From contig OZ020244.1 of assembly GCA_963971285.1 (NCBI GenBank), positions 29,140,001-29,204,000 of the forward strand: DNA of 64,000 nucleotides. The letters run 5' to 3'. The notes beneath the pieces were generated by a model. That model was not told the DNA's origin. It made no database searches and was given only the letters and a program-made list of their open reading frames with translations. The DNA comes from Astropecten irregularis. Its lineage: Eukaryota > Echinodermata > Asteroidea > Paxillosida > Astropectinidae. The position numbers and the translations under genes were made by a program. Positions 10,932-22,177 of this stretch are shown piece after piece (position 1 is the first letter of the stretch; each line of letters opens with the position of its first letter).

Positions 10932-11459
10932 CAGTGTTATATCCGAGTCCACAACCTCCGAGGCCTAGTCCAAGTCATGGGTCGCCAAGGCCGAGTTTCT
11001 CACGAGCAGCCGAGGCCAAGGCTGAGTCCGAGTCATGGGTCTCCGAGGCCAAGGTCGAGACCAAGTCACACACGAGCATTATCATTTCACTCCGCGAGAG
11101 ACTGTTTGCTATTCTAGACGCGGTACCCGAACTTCACAATGCGGTTTATAACGACACTAGCACAGGTCACCATGCAATTCATTATATTGGATGCATTACA
11201 CGCTACACAATAATGTCGCAATGTAGGTGAGCGTTATTCGTGTGATGTGTTAGCTTTCTTTCTGTATAAAGTGATTTTAATAAAAAATTGAAAATGGTCC
11301 TCCAAAAAATGTTTGGGAACATGTTTTAGTTTCAAACACATTTTTTCCGGCCTCGACTCGAGTCATCAGTCAAAATTCTTTGAGGCCAAGGCCGAGGCCG
11401 TGTCGTGGACCCACGAGGACGAGACAGCAAATTTCCGGCCTCGAGACCATACAACACTG
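10932..11459. mobile_element. hAT-like element with 8-bp target duplication
   Basis: CAGTGTT at the left end and AACACTG at the right end are flanked by perfect direct repeats CCTGGTGG (10924-10931 and 11460-11467). Inside each end is a degenerate array of CCGAGTC/GAGGCC words, in inverted orientation at the two ends, around an AT-rich centre. An 8-bp duplication and CAGTG-type ends indicate hAT transposition. No transposase is present. Confidence 0.88.
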
Positions 11460-11571
11460 CCTGGTGGGTGAACCAGTCTCTGCATCGGTGATCAAGATCA
11501 AGATATGTGACAAAGGCCTTATATGATCTACAAACTGTTACACAAGTTCCCTCACAGCACCAAAATATCGG

Positions 11572-12015
11572 TATACAGGGTGTCCCAAAAAAACTGCAAC
11601 ACTTTGCTTCAGAACTATTATATAAAAATTTAACTGTTTATCACTTCAAGATTCAGGTATGTGATACAGCCATGTCTTGGCTATCACCATGTAGAATTTG
11701 AGCAAAATTGGACTGAAATGCAGTGAAAAAACAAAGACTGAATTACCAAACCTCAAAACCCGATTTTCATCTTTCTTTCATTCACATTATGTGCGTATTG
11801 ACCACTCTGCGTGTTAATCCTTGCAAATTTGTTTTTAAGGAGTTCTCTTTCAATTGGTCATATTTTCGCTAATTTCAGTCCCAATATGCTCAAATTCTAC
11901 ATGGTGTTAGCCAAGACATGGCTGTCTCACATATGTGACTCTTGAAGTGATAAATAGTTTATTTTTAGCATGGTTCCCGACACAGTGTTGCGTTTTTTCA
12001 GGAACACCCTGTATA
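11572..12015. mobile_element. Family H fold-back MITE (copy 1)
   Basis: Ends TATACAGGGTGTCCCA and GGAACACCCTGTATA with long imperfect inverted arms. TATGTGATACAGCCATG and CATGGCTGTCTCACATATG, TTGGCTATCACCATGTAGAA and its complement all pair across the centre. TA flanks and CAGGGTGTCCC ends are typical of mariner-type MITEs; this is inference. Confidence 0.85.
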
Positions 12016-12782
12016 GCAGTATTTAATGATGCGTTTTTCAGGTATACGCCCCGTATAATGTGCAACTACTCCACAAAGTCATCATTCTTTAAATCTGGAC
12101 AACTGGGTTTGTTTAACTAGAACTACAACTTTGACAAGGCAATTCTTGCAAAGCGTGCAGGCCATCAACCATCCAAGCGCACTCAACACTCTCATTAAAA
12201 ATTGAGGTCAAAAGATAGTCATAATGGGTTTTTGTTTTTAATAAAAAAATCATGAAAAACCAGGATGGCGATAGCGTGTGTCCCTGAGAATCTAGTGCAG
12301 GGATGAAAAGCATAGGAGGAAGGTGAAGGCAGAACCTTGACCGGACTACAGAGCATCTATTAACTCTCTAGCCTTTCATAATACGTGTTGCAATTATGCT
12401 GTAAAGGGATACATGGCTTCTATATTGGGTCTTTAATATTTTCCCACTCATTTCTGGCATGCAGTCTGGTAGTAGTAGGCCTAGTCTGTTTTCACTTTTC
12501 AAGGTTGCTCAAGCTCTCAGAAATGAAACACGGTAACTGTCTGGCTGAGGCAGCCACACAGTGACATGAACGGCATCCTCCTTGGATTACTTGTTCGGAG
12601 ACTAAATGAATTACAAGACTCCTGAGACCGGATAAGAGATAAGATGTAAAGTGAGCCAGTATAAAGTGAAAGTAAAAAAAAATGAAAGGAAGAAAAGAAA
12701 CTAATGTTATTGATCCGGGGAGGATCACATTGGATGAAAACAAAAGAAGTTCACAGTGCTTGCGCTAGATTTCTATTTTACT

Positions 12783-12838
12783 GTTTTTTTTTTTTTTTTT
12801 TTTTTTTGGGCAGGGGGGGGGGGGGGGAGGGGGGGGGG
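12783..12838 (+). repeat. Long T run followed by interrupted G run
   Basis: About 24 T are followed by more than 25 G with few interruptions. It has G-quadruplex potential on the plus strand and is a likely spot for length error in the assembly. Confidence 0.9.
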
Positions 12839-13242
12839 ATAATCTATATATCGGTACCTTGCAACCGAAATCCATTTCTGAAACTTGAACCTTTTGGCAA
12901 ATTTTCTTGGTAAATGTCAGCTGGGCCAGGAGATGATGTTGAGTGTCCTTCTAGTGTGTGGCTGCATGGCTGATGAATCTTAGGGTTGTCGTAGAAATAT
13001 CGGGTCCATTGGTTTGAAACGGCCTACGAGCGTGTTTGTTAACGGCCCGTCTGTAAATATAAACACGGTCAGAATGTTTGTTTGGCAAGGCATGATGGGA
13101 TTCATTACTGGGGTGGGGAGATTTTTGGGCGTGGGTCATATGCTTTTAGCAAACGTTACATCTGGAGCAGTTTATTCATGGTAGAGAGTTTTAACTGTGA
13201 ATAAAGGTTCCTTTTGATGTTTAAGGATTTATTTGGATGCAA

Positions 13243-13677
13243 TAGGGCTCCGCGCTCATGACCTCACATTCGGATGTTCGGACAAACAAGTGGCACTTTT
13301 CCCCATTAACTCACACGTAAACATTGTGAAATTTGTCCGAACGTCCAGGGCCCAATTTCATGGAATCCGTTATGGCCTATTTTCGTGCTTACGGGCACTG
13401 CTGCACATGAAATCTATTTCATGGAATCCGTAAGCAAGACCTTTCGGTTAGCGAAGAATTTCTAGGGTAACCGTATGCATTCTGCACAAATTCCTTGCTT
13501 ACCGTTACCAAAAAGGAAACTCTCCCGTGAAATGCGCTAACCGTAACCAAAAAAGATCTGCTACCGTAAGCGAAGAATTTTTGCTAACGGTAACGGATTC
13601 CATGAAATTGGGCCCAGGTAACTATAGCTGTCGATATAAAGGGCGTATTCTATAAATAGCTCAAGCACGGAGCCCTA
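13243..13677. mobile_element. Family D MITE interrupted by family E
   Basis: TA-flanked ends AGGGCTCCGCGCTCATGAC and GCACGGAGCCCT. Core is CATTCGGATGTTCGGACAAA to AAATTTGTCCGAACGTCC, then an insertion, then GGTAACTATAGCTGTCGATA and ATTCTATAAATAGC. Removing 13350-13613 plus one CCAGG restores a normal D element. Confidence 0.9.
13350..13613. mobile_element. Family E MITE nested in D, CCAGG duplication
   Basis: Ends GCCCAATTTCATGGAATCCG and CGGATTCCATGAAATTGGGC, with CCAGG on both sides (13345-13349 and 13614-13618). The internal inverted arms include AAGAATTTCTAGGGTAACCG and GGTTAGCGAAGAATTT-type words. The second copy is at 59043-59382. Confidence 0.9.
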
Positions 13678-14298
13678 TTGAAAGTTTATATGATAAAATT
13701 ATGAATATACTGTATGTATGATACATCATTGATATTTGTCCGTATATTGGCAAGCTATTTGGCTCATCTCTAGGTCGTTGCAATTTCATGTCTGACCGAT
13801 AACCTTACGCTCGATAGAGTCAATTTTGACCATGTTGGCATATAATCAATGGTTTCTTTTCCACATTGGCATTTCCATACAGCTATTTCATATAAAGTCC
13901 ATATGATAATGATGTGTAGTTTGTGTACCGTACTGGTATACTCGATGAACGCTTTGTTTGTTAACACATAAAGTATTATACATGTATTTGTATATCTATA
14001 TCCAATTAACTAATTATTATCGCAATTGTTATCGTGAAATTTAATGAAACATTTTGAGGTTTTCCTTACATAAATTTGGGTCATTCCAGTTGGAAAACTG
14101 CAGCTGTTTACCACAGACCTTAATACGTTCATGCATCTGTTATTTAAACATGTATCTATCTTAAATTCAGTGGCTCCTATATGGGTTTGTACTCGTGGGC
14201 TTGTGGATGCCTTGTGATTTCCTAGTATAAGTAGGAAGTATCGCCATTGCTACGTGTATCGATGAAATGATCCGTGGGATATGGTGGTGTGTGCATGG

Positions 14299-14424
14299 TT
14301 TCATGGCTTCTGACTGCCAAACGAACAAAGATTAATGACTATTGAGAACACCACAAATTTTGGGCTGGATGGTTCAGTTGGTAGAGCGCCTGTACATTAT
14401 TCGCTACAGTCAATTTTTCGTTGA
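14299..14424 (+). mobile_element. tRNA-like arm of fold-back element, fragment
   Basis: Starts with the element centre (TGGCTTCTGACTGCCAAACG), then a degraded ATTGACTATTAGGGACACCA-like segment, then GGGCTGGATGGTTCAGTTGG and TAGAGCGCCTGTA. The B box is destroyed. It matches the right arm of 54549-54845. Confidence 0.6.
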
Positions 14425-14904
14425 TGAATAAAAATAAAAGATTTAATCTTTTGCCCTCTGATTTGTCAAAAGCCATTTGCATAAAAGTGTGCAGGAGCAA
14501 GGGCTGTTGATTTTATATACACAAATGAATAATATGCTGAATTCAGCCATTTATTTCAAGTCCATTTTGATAAAAGTACTTATTAATACATCCAATGTAC
14601 CTTGCCTCAGAAATTTTCATTTTTCTAATAATTTTAGTTTATAGAACACAAGCGAACACCATCATCTATAAAGTTATTTCTATGAGATTTTTTGTTCAGT
14701 CCTTTTATCAAAACGTGGGTAATAATACATCTTCAGATTATAAAATATGAACTGAACATTAGGCCTATTAGGTTCATGAATATTAAATGATTTAGCCATT
14801 TAGGTCGGGAAATAGATAATTTGCAAATCAGGCTTGCCCTTCACCGACTTGGATGAGCACTGTATACTCAGAGCTTGTGAGTGCACATGAAAAGAATTCA
14901 CTAT

Positions 14905-14985
14905 CTGGCTAAGGTGGGATTCGAACCCACGACCTGCTAATTACTAGCGCAGATGCCATACCGCAAGGCCACCGAGCTAGCTGGG
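14905..14985 (-). other. tRNA-like sequence, probably SINE head
   Basis: Minus strand: TAGCTCGGTGGCCTTGCGG (A-box-like), then GTGGGTTCGAATCCCACC (perfect T-arm and B box), then TTAGCCA. The anticodon arm region is too long for a standard tRNA. It lies about 120 bp upstream of the first SSPN exon and could be a Pol III relic. Confidence 0.5.
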
Positions 14986-15107
14986 TTCAGTGGGGTGAAT
15001 CGAATCTAATATCCCATTTTTACATTAAGGTTATTTTTTATATGAAGCTTTCTCAGCTATTTTTGTTTAATAATTGGTTCTTTGTGTTTGTATTTTGTTG
15101 TTGACAG

Positions 15108-15194
15108 TTGATCCTTGCTGGTGGAATAGGACTTTACTTCAGTGCAACAAGAGAGCAAGCCTACTCAGGAAGCATCAAAGCATTCATCATTAAG
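15108..15194 (+). CDS. SSPN: Sarcospan-like gene, internal exon (TM2 region)
   Basis: An 87-bp phase-0 exon of 29 codons, preceded by a pyrimidine-rich tract ending TTGACAG and followed by the donor GTAAAC. It encodes LILAGGIGLYF, then SATREQAYSGS, then IKAFIIK. Placed directly before the exon at 52067, its last 29 residues align without gaps to the vertebrate sarcospan segment before TM3 (human CLVAYLGLFMLC...FSMK): the G-L pair, Q, F and the terminal K fall in the same columns. It would supply transmembrane segment 2 and the short intracellular loop before TM3. Sarcospan is a tetraspan membrane protein of the sarcoglycan-sarcospan subcomplex that links dystrophin or utrophin to the extracellular matrix. 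By itself the exon is short and weakly conserved; its phase, splice sites and alignment register make the call. The upstream exon carrying the N-terminus and TM1 was not found in 1-15107. Confidence 0.8.
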
Positions 15195-15269
15195 GTAAAC
15201 AGTCATTAAAATGATATTTCTTGGTTTCTAACTCAAAGTCGTTTTAATATTCATCATAGAAGGGGGCTT

Positions 15270-15614
15270 TTAAAGGTAATATCATACTTTTTATCAAAGA
15301 AATACAGATTTATGGGCAAAAATATCAAGACAGATACAGTTACAGTCATCTGTGAAAATTGCAGTCCCATACGGTGCCCACTTTTTGAGAAAACAGTGAA
15401 AAACTGCCACAGTATTTCTTTATATTTTTCTCTTTTATTCTTGATTTTTTAAAAGATCAAAAAGATTTTCAGTCGTTGTTTTATTTTCTGGATAAATACA
15501 CCATTTCAGGCGGTATGTTTCTACCACCACCATCTTCATATCCTGTAAGTTGTATACGTAAATCTGTAAACATTTTTATTTTGGTTTCTCACCAAAGTAT
15601 GATACTACCTTTAA
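15270..15614 (+). mobile_element. Family A TTAA-flanked MITE
   Basis: TTAA at both ends. Starts AAAGGTAATATCATACTTTT and ends AAAGTATGATACTACCTTTA. Contains CAGTCCCATACGGTGCCCAC and a TTTTTTAAAAGATC centre. It sits 75 bp after the exon donor. Confidence 0.88.
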
Positions 15615-15639
15615 GCCCATTTTACTTTTATTGGTTAAC

Positions 15640-15901
15640 AGGGCTCTGCGCTCGAGCTATTTATAGAATATGCACTTTGTATCAACAGCTATAATTACCC
15701 AGATGTTCAGACACATTGCTGCTATGGGACATATGTAATAGCAACATAAACGTACACAACCACATGACAAAACGTGTCTGCACAACGTGAGGTATATTTT
15801 CATGAATGGAATTGAGTTGACACCATTTTCTAAGCCATGACATACCGGTACGACTTGTTTGTCCAAATATCCGAATGTGACGTCACGAGCGCAGAGCCCT
15901 T
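15640..15901 (-). mobile_element. Family D MITE with extra internal sequence
   Basis: Ends AGGGCTCTGCGCTCGAGC and GCGCAGAGCCCT. Contains TGACGTCA at 15878 and the D words GCTATTTATAGAATATGC and TTGTCCAAATATCCGAATG. It is about 100 bp longer than other D copies because of additional sequence around 15715-15835. Confidence 0.8.
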
Positions 15902-16699
15902 CCACCTTAGTCTTCCATTTGAGTCTAATTTCACTGTGCTCGTTACCAGGGAATTATTCCTTAATTCTTCAAAGGTTTTTGCCATATTTCTTCATTTTTA
16001 GCAGAGCAAGTGCTCAAGACGCTCCTTAGTTATGGGAAGTAGCACTTGATTAACTTGCGTATCCACGAAATAGGATCCCATAATGTTCAGCTTCCGTAAG
16101 GGCTGGTCCTGCTTACAAGTCATTAAATCGGACCCCAGTTTAGGAATCGTGTGGATATGGGGCAATTTGTCTACCTTTGTGACTTTACAGTTTGCTGTCG
16201 TTCTTTAAATTAGAATGCAATCCCTTGATAAGCCCTCGACTGGACATGACAAGTTCTGTCGTAATTTAGGATTTGTAATAAAAAACTGATGAAGTCGTAC
16301 AAGAACATCTATGCAAATCAAGTCCCCATCGGATAAAATGACCAAGTCTTCATGTTTCATTTTTTTTTTACCAAAAGCATTTGAATATTAGTGTCTTTTA
16401 AAAGTGGTGCACGGGTAGTAATGTGTTTCTTGTTGTACATTCTCAAACATGTAGTTTGTTCACTACATAATACCTTTCTGGCGCTGCAGCAAATTTGTAC
16501 AAAATTATTTGAATGAAATGTTTTAACACCATCACAGGTTGCCTTTTGTTGTGTAATGTGATAGTTGTATACCTCAACTTTGATACCTCTCTCTGTGTGG
16601 AATGTGATACTGGAGTCTGGAGATTTAAATAAACATCATTTTTTCCTGGGTACCAATCATAAGCCCCATATACACCATTTAACATTTTGGCTGGTTACC

Positions 16700-19300
16700 T
16701 GCAGTTGCTATTAATAATAATAATAATAATAATTTGGGAGGCTTATCATCCTTACTCGCAGCTGGGGTGCTGAATTGCGAAGGATGCGACTTCAAGCAAA
16801 TAGTTTGATCAATATGGGTGTGGCTTGATTGGAGTATAGAAGATGTCCACTTCACATTTCAATTTTTTTTATTTTACGAAAAAAGAAGAAACACCTATCT
16901 TCTTTGCACATATTGGCTGGACTCCAACTAACTAGGAGAGTGATAAAAATCAAGTGACTGAAGGATTTGTTGAGCGTTTTGTTAAAATAAATTTCTCAAA
17001 TTTGTTTTGGTTTCCTCTTTACCATGCTTAATCTGAGTCAAGAGGTTGTCCATTTTTGCTTTTTATTTACAAGCCCACACCCTCACTTCCCAAATTTAAA
17101 GTGATGTCTGAATGGAACACATCATGAAAATTGTTGAACATGAACTGGTGTCAGAAGTGGGATAACCGCACTACGCTTATTCTCTGTGAATTGTGTGCGA
17201 CCCGTGTGCAAATCGCACAGCTGAGGTATTTATATGAAACATATGTCATCCATCCTGCTGGTGTTGATTCACAAGATGAAACTCAACTGAATCTGAATGA
17301 TTAGCGTCGGACGGACAAGGGACCCCTGATTGAATTGGAGGCAGCGTCGTCAATGTTCGGAACCGAAGGACACGCTTTTCTGACGGCCACTGAGTAAATC
17401 AGAGCCTTTGTATTCAAACAGGATTATTACGGTGAAGTTTGCCCGGGAGACCTGATTTAAAGTCGGCGGGGGCGTTCGTCCCAAGAGTGCAGGCGGGATC
17501 TGTTCTTGTCATGATTGGATTACCGGTGGTCAATTGACTGTCTTTAAGCTTTGTGTCCTGCAGATTTGCGTCCTGAAATGAATTTTTTTTTTGAAGAGAT
17601 AAAATTGCACTGATCCTTGAGGGCAGCGCGATAAAAAAATGAAAAGAAAAAATAAGACTTATCTTAATAATCCAGACAGTCTATAACTAGAGGAAAATGA
17701 AATGAGGAAATGAAATATTCAAACGGAGACATCTGTAAATTTCCCAGTTGGGGCGATTGGATTCCTGTTAGCTTCGGGTCATGATAGAAAGCGGAGTTGT
17801 TTGTCATTTGAATGTTGTGGTCGCGGAACATCCCAAGGACAAAGAGCCAAAAATGTTATCCCATCATGGATGGAATTATCGACGAAGGAGGAAAGCAGGT
17901 GGCGAAATATTCAATTTCAGAAGCCTCCTGACATGAAAAACAGATTGGATCAATGGAAGGGAACATGAATGTTGTAAGCTTCATGTATTTCCATCAGGCA
18001 CTCTCCCGAGGACGAAACAGAGCACATTGTTCGGAACGTCGAGACAATACCACTAGTTCCTCTCAGAACCACACAGAGGATTAGAATTAAACTGGAGTTA
18101 AAGTCACAATTTTAAAGGCATATGTTCCCCCTCCTTTAAAGGGACAAAAAATTCGCCGGAAATGAGGGACTTCATTCGATGGACTTGTAAATCTCACACC
18201 ATCATGAAGACATTAATGTCAGAGATATGAATGCTTGTCAGGGGTATCTCCAGCTCGCACGGCAGTCAGTTAGAATGTGGAAAGTCATGGAGATAACGCA
18301 GAACCATCTGGGACAGATGTTTCGCGATGAAAATATTGAACGGCTCTTCGTGAAATTGTGGAGAGTTGGCCTGTAATGTGATAGATTTTTTAAAGCTTGC
18401 CATCACTTGTGCAGTTTGCCTTGTTGCTCTACAGGCTAATAAAATGGCCGTATTTTATTCGGGGCCTCGCACCATTAGCAAAATCAAATTGATCAGGATC
18501 TATTGCCCTGAGGATGATGCAGGGACCCCCCCCCCCATATCCTGCCCGAAAGGTCGTTATGATTTCCAAGACTCTGAGTAATTGTGAGCTTTCTTGAGCC
18601 CGTCGACCTTTTGGAAATGTGGGAAAATGGCTCTTAAGTGGAGTTTAATTTTGACAAGTGGTCTCGACTGAATGGATTTGCAATTTGGTAAATGAGTTTG
18701 CCATTTTTTTCTTTATATCATATCATTAAAGACAGGTATATATGAATTTTATATACAGAGGAGTAATTATGAAAGCAAAACGTATATGAAGTCCTGGTGC
18801 AATCGGCACAATGCCATTTGCTCGAGTCATCGGGACTGAGCTCCGACGATCCTTCAGTTTGCGTCCTTCAAGGTGGCCTAATTCTACGGAAAGCTCTCAT
18901 CTTTAAATACCAAATGCCAATGTCACCTCCACATTGATTTGCACTGTACTGTTGTTTCAGCTGCGTGTTTTTTGCAGATCCCATTTTGGTTTTCTTGACA
19001 GAAAGTATTAGCGTTTTGTGTGTGTGTGTGGGTGAACGATGATTTTTTTTTTTTGATTACTGTGAAAACAGCAATTACACACGTTCCATTGGAAGCCACT
19101 TAAAGCCTGTGTACACAAAGCAAGTTGACTGTTGAAATTGCTTGATTGTTTTTAGTGTATGTATGTATATACATGCTTGAATATATAGGTTATGTAAATA
19201 TATACTGCTAGGTTGTATAATAATAGCATGACCCACAAACCTTTATATGAATGGCATAAAACAAGCACTGCGTAAATGAGGCTACGTTGACACATACGTA
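16700..19300. other. Intronic block largely free of recognised repeats
   Basis: No multi-copy element of the window is present except a family N-like fragment at 17998-18078, an AAT microsatellite at 16711-16731 and a GT run near 19018. Composition is less AT-rich around 17200-18600. No reading frame resembles a known protein. Such a block is where a regulatory element of the gene would be sought, but nothing in the sequence proves one. Confidence 0.35.
17998..18078 (+). mobile_element. Family N-like fragment
   Basis: CTCCCGAGGACGAAACAGAG, then CACATTGTTCGGAACGTCGA, then GACAATACC and CTCAGAACCACAC follow the same order as the family N arms at 31334 and 32348. It is a single degraded arm. 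Confidence 0.5.
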
Positions 19301-19445
19301 ACAGGTTTATCCGCTCGATCCCCCTCCTCTCGTACTCATCCCAAATTCATAAAACTGGACTAAAGTGCCAAGAGCGGCTATTTTGAGATCCGGCCGTTTC
19401 CAGAAACAGGCCATGTGTAATGCGATACGGTCATATAACAAGGCC

Positions 19446-20510
19446 GGTGTCACGAGCTCAGGTGACCGGCGTGCCGAGCTGCCCCACTGCGTGCGGCAGA
19501 CCAATAAGGAGCTGAAACGTCACACCATGCTTGCGCAAAACAAGACGAAAATTGGTCCATTTTATTGGTGTGCTGAGTCTGGTGTGCCCTGGCCTTGGGC
19601 CGCTGGAGCAGGAGCATTGGCCAAACTGACCACTTGTGACCTTGTGGTCAATTATCTGATCTGATTGTTGATAGAAAAGATAGTAAGGGGTCTGTAAGCA
19701 GCGACAAGCCTTTATACTTATCCTAGTGTGGTGGTAAAAATATTTTAAGTGGTGATCGTCTTCATTCGCTCAGTTTAGAATATCAAAAAGGGATGGATTA
19801 TGAATAGCTATGAAAGACAATAGGGAAAAGGCAATTATAAATAAACATCAAAGTTTGAATTTCCAAATTACAATGGAAATTATATTGGAATTAGGCCCAC
19901 GGAATCAACTGTATAATAAAATCACAGCAAAATAATGCATGGAACACCGAAGGGTCTCGATCTACTGGGCTGACATGCCTAGTAGATCGAGGTTTTTCTT
20001 GACAGAGAAAAACATCCCTTGCTCAACTACATCTCCTTATGTAAACAATTCATGGACCAATATGATAAAAGCACCAGTGGTGTGGATCACGGGGTGGGGT
20101 GTTGAATTTTCATTTTGTAAATCTTACCGCAAACTATAATGAACTTACGACAGCCCCCCCCCCCCACCCGCAGGTCCGAGGACTTGTCTAAACTGCTGTA
20201 CAGAACACTGCAGTAGAAAAATGACTAGGAAACGATGTCTCTCTTTTCCTACCTCCATGCTCTATAGATCCCTACACTGGAGTTAATCACTCTACCACAT
20301 GTGTGGCTGTCATGATGTCTATTTACTGCTCCCTTTACTTACTTTCACCATGGAGGAAGGAACACACACGCAGCCATTCTGTATTTAACGTATACTACCG
20401 GCCAACTCGGCACGCCGGGCAGTTAATTCAGCCCGTCTTCGTCACATGCCTAGCTGACCGGTTTCGTAACCCGGTCACCTCGGCACGCCGGTCACCTGAG
20501 CTCGTGACAC
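19446..20510. repeat. 33-bp perfect inverted repeat, 1 kb apart
   Basis: GGTGTCACGAGCTCAGGTG followed by ACCGGCGTGCCGAG at 19446-19478 recurs as its exact reverse complement at 20478-20510. Related ACTCGGCACGCCGGGC words lie near 20404. Possibly ends of one degraded element or two insertions. Conspicuously GC-rich against its surroundings. Confidence 0.7.
19946..19995 (+). other. Hairpin with 11-bp perfect stem
   Basis: CTCGATCTACT and AGTAGATCGAG pair around a loop of about 14 nt (GGGCTGACATGCCT). It lies between the two halves of the 33-bp inverted repeat. Function unknown. Confidence 0.6.
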
Positions 20511-21112
20511 CGGGTGTCGTGATACACGGTTTGCCACCTCGCAGTGGCCAATCAGAATGCGGAGATTTGGTGGCTGATGATAAGCGGAGGATGCTGTGTA
20601 TATGTCCTTGCGACTGTCGTTCCGACCCCCTTCAGCGATTACCAGAGTAGATGGTTCTTATTGAAGAGTCTTCTCGGAAGTTGATCTGAGAGTTTGGCCT
20701 GGTCATCACCAAATGTATAGGTGGTGACAAAAATACAGAATTTGGAGATTACTGTCACCTTCGGCACGAACTAGAGGCTGGATGAGGATAAGGATTCCGA
20801 TCGTTGATAAACAACTCTGTTTCTGGTATAGTCTGCGGGCCCCACTGCTGGAAACATTACCAGCATCACAGTGAAGTGCAAGGCCGTTGTAGATCATGTA
20901 AGATATATTTAATGATGCCCAGCAACATTATAATCGCGTGATCGCCTGCGTGTTCATAATAAAACACTTGCAATAAAAACATGCACCCTGCAATTGTCAG
21001 CTTGCAGTGAAATTCACTGCTACTACAAGCAATTTATGAACATTGTCATTAAGGTGCTGTCAATGTGGTTATCTCATGATAATGAGTGGATTGTTGGCTG
21101 TGGAAGCTACTT

Positions 21113-21350
21113 GGGGCCAATTTCATAGAGCTGCTTAGCACAAAAAAATTGCTTAGCAAAAAAATCCCTTGTCCAATAAAACAAACCACCATTGAAAATT
21201 CCATTTGATATTCATGGTCAGCAAACACCGGGCAAGGAACAATTGCAAGTGATGCACAATACACAGAAATGTCTTTGTTAATCCTTACTAAGACAGAAAT
21301 ATCATGCTTAACGAATATTTGTGCTAAGCAGCTCTATGAAATTGGCCCCT
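21113..21350. mobile_element. Family I MITE (copy 1)
   Basis: Ends GGGGCCAATTTCATAGAGC and GCTCTATGAAATTGGCCCC, with the arms CTGCTTAGCACAAAAA and TTTGTGCTAAGCAG. Core includes AACCACCATTGAAAATTCCA. Copies are at 33322, 37737 and 47172. Confidence 0.9.
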
Positions 21351-21537
21351 GGTAATCTTGTTAGTGCAATGTGAAATAACAAAGTCCAAGTCACAACACA
21401 GATATAGACGTAGGGGGATTAAGGGGATTTATATGTCTGATTTGTATGGTGACTAGATTCTACTATGATGTGGTATGCCTTTGCCCATGGAGGAGGAAGG
21501 CCTCCATGCTTTGCCTATGTTTGGAGCGAGAATTGGT

Positions 21538-21885
21538 TTAAAGGTTGTATCGTACTTTGGTTTTTATCAAAGAAATACAGATTCATGGGCAAAAATACCA
21601 AGACAGATACAGTAACAGTCATCTGTGAAAATTTCAGTCCCATACGGTGCCCACTTTTTGAGAAAACAGTGAAAAACAGCCACAGAATTTCTTAAGTCTT
21701 TTCTCTTTTATTTTTTATCTTTTAAAAGATCAAAAAGATTTTCAGTCGTGGATAAATACACCATTTCAGGCAGAACAATTTGAACAGTAGGTTTCTACCA
21801 TCATCATCTTCATACCCTGTAAGTTATACGTAAATCTGTGAACATGTCTGTTTTGGTTTCTTACCAAATTATGATACTACCTTTA
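21538..21885 (+). mobile_element. Family A TTAA-flanked MITE
   Basis: Starts TTAAAGGTTGTATCGTACTT and ends ATGATACTACCTTTA. Contains CAGTCCCATACGGTGCCCAC and TTTTAAAAGATCAAAAAG. A short deletion near 21749 removes the TAATTTCTG word. Confidence 0.85.
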
Positions 21886-22177
21886 GGCCTAAATGATGAG
21901 TACCAATAACTGATAGTAGTTTTAGATTTATTATGAGCTTTTCAGTCTAATGCTATGTTGCAGACAACCACACATCTTGTCTTGGTTTTTACATGGACTT
22001 TCCTTTGTTCTCATGTACAGACCAAATGGACATCTTCAAACCATTGGTATTTGAACTGTACCCATTTGTTTCATGATGGAATTTGGACCGAATATCTCTT
22101 GAATGATAAACTTCAAGAACTTCTCCTTGTTGTATTTTTTCCCCCATGAAATCAGTATGTGGATGTGTGTGAGTCCA

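Noticed and set aside
14905..14985. Functional tRNA gene on the minus strand
   Set aside because: T arm is perfect, but the spacing between the D arm and T arm is too long and no proper anticodon stem was found.
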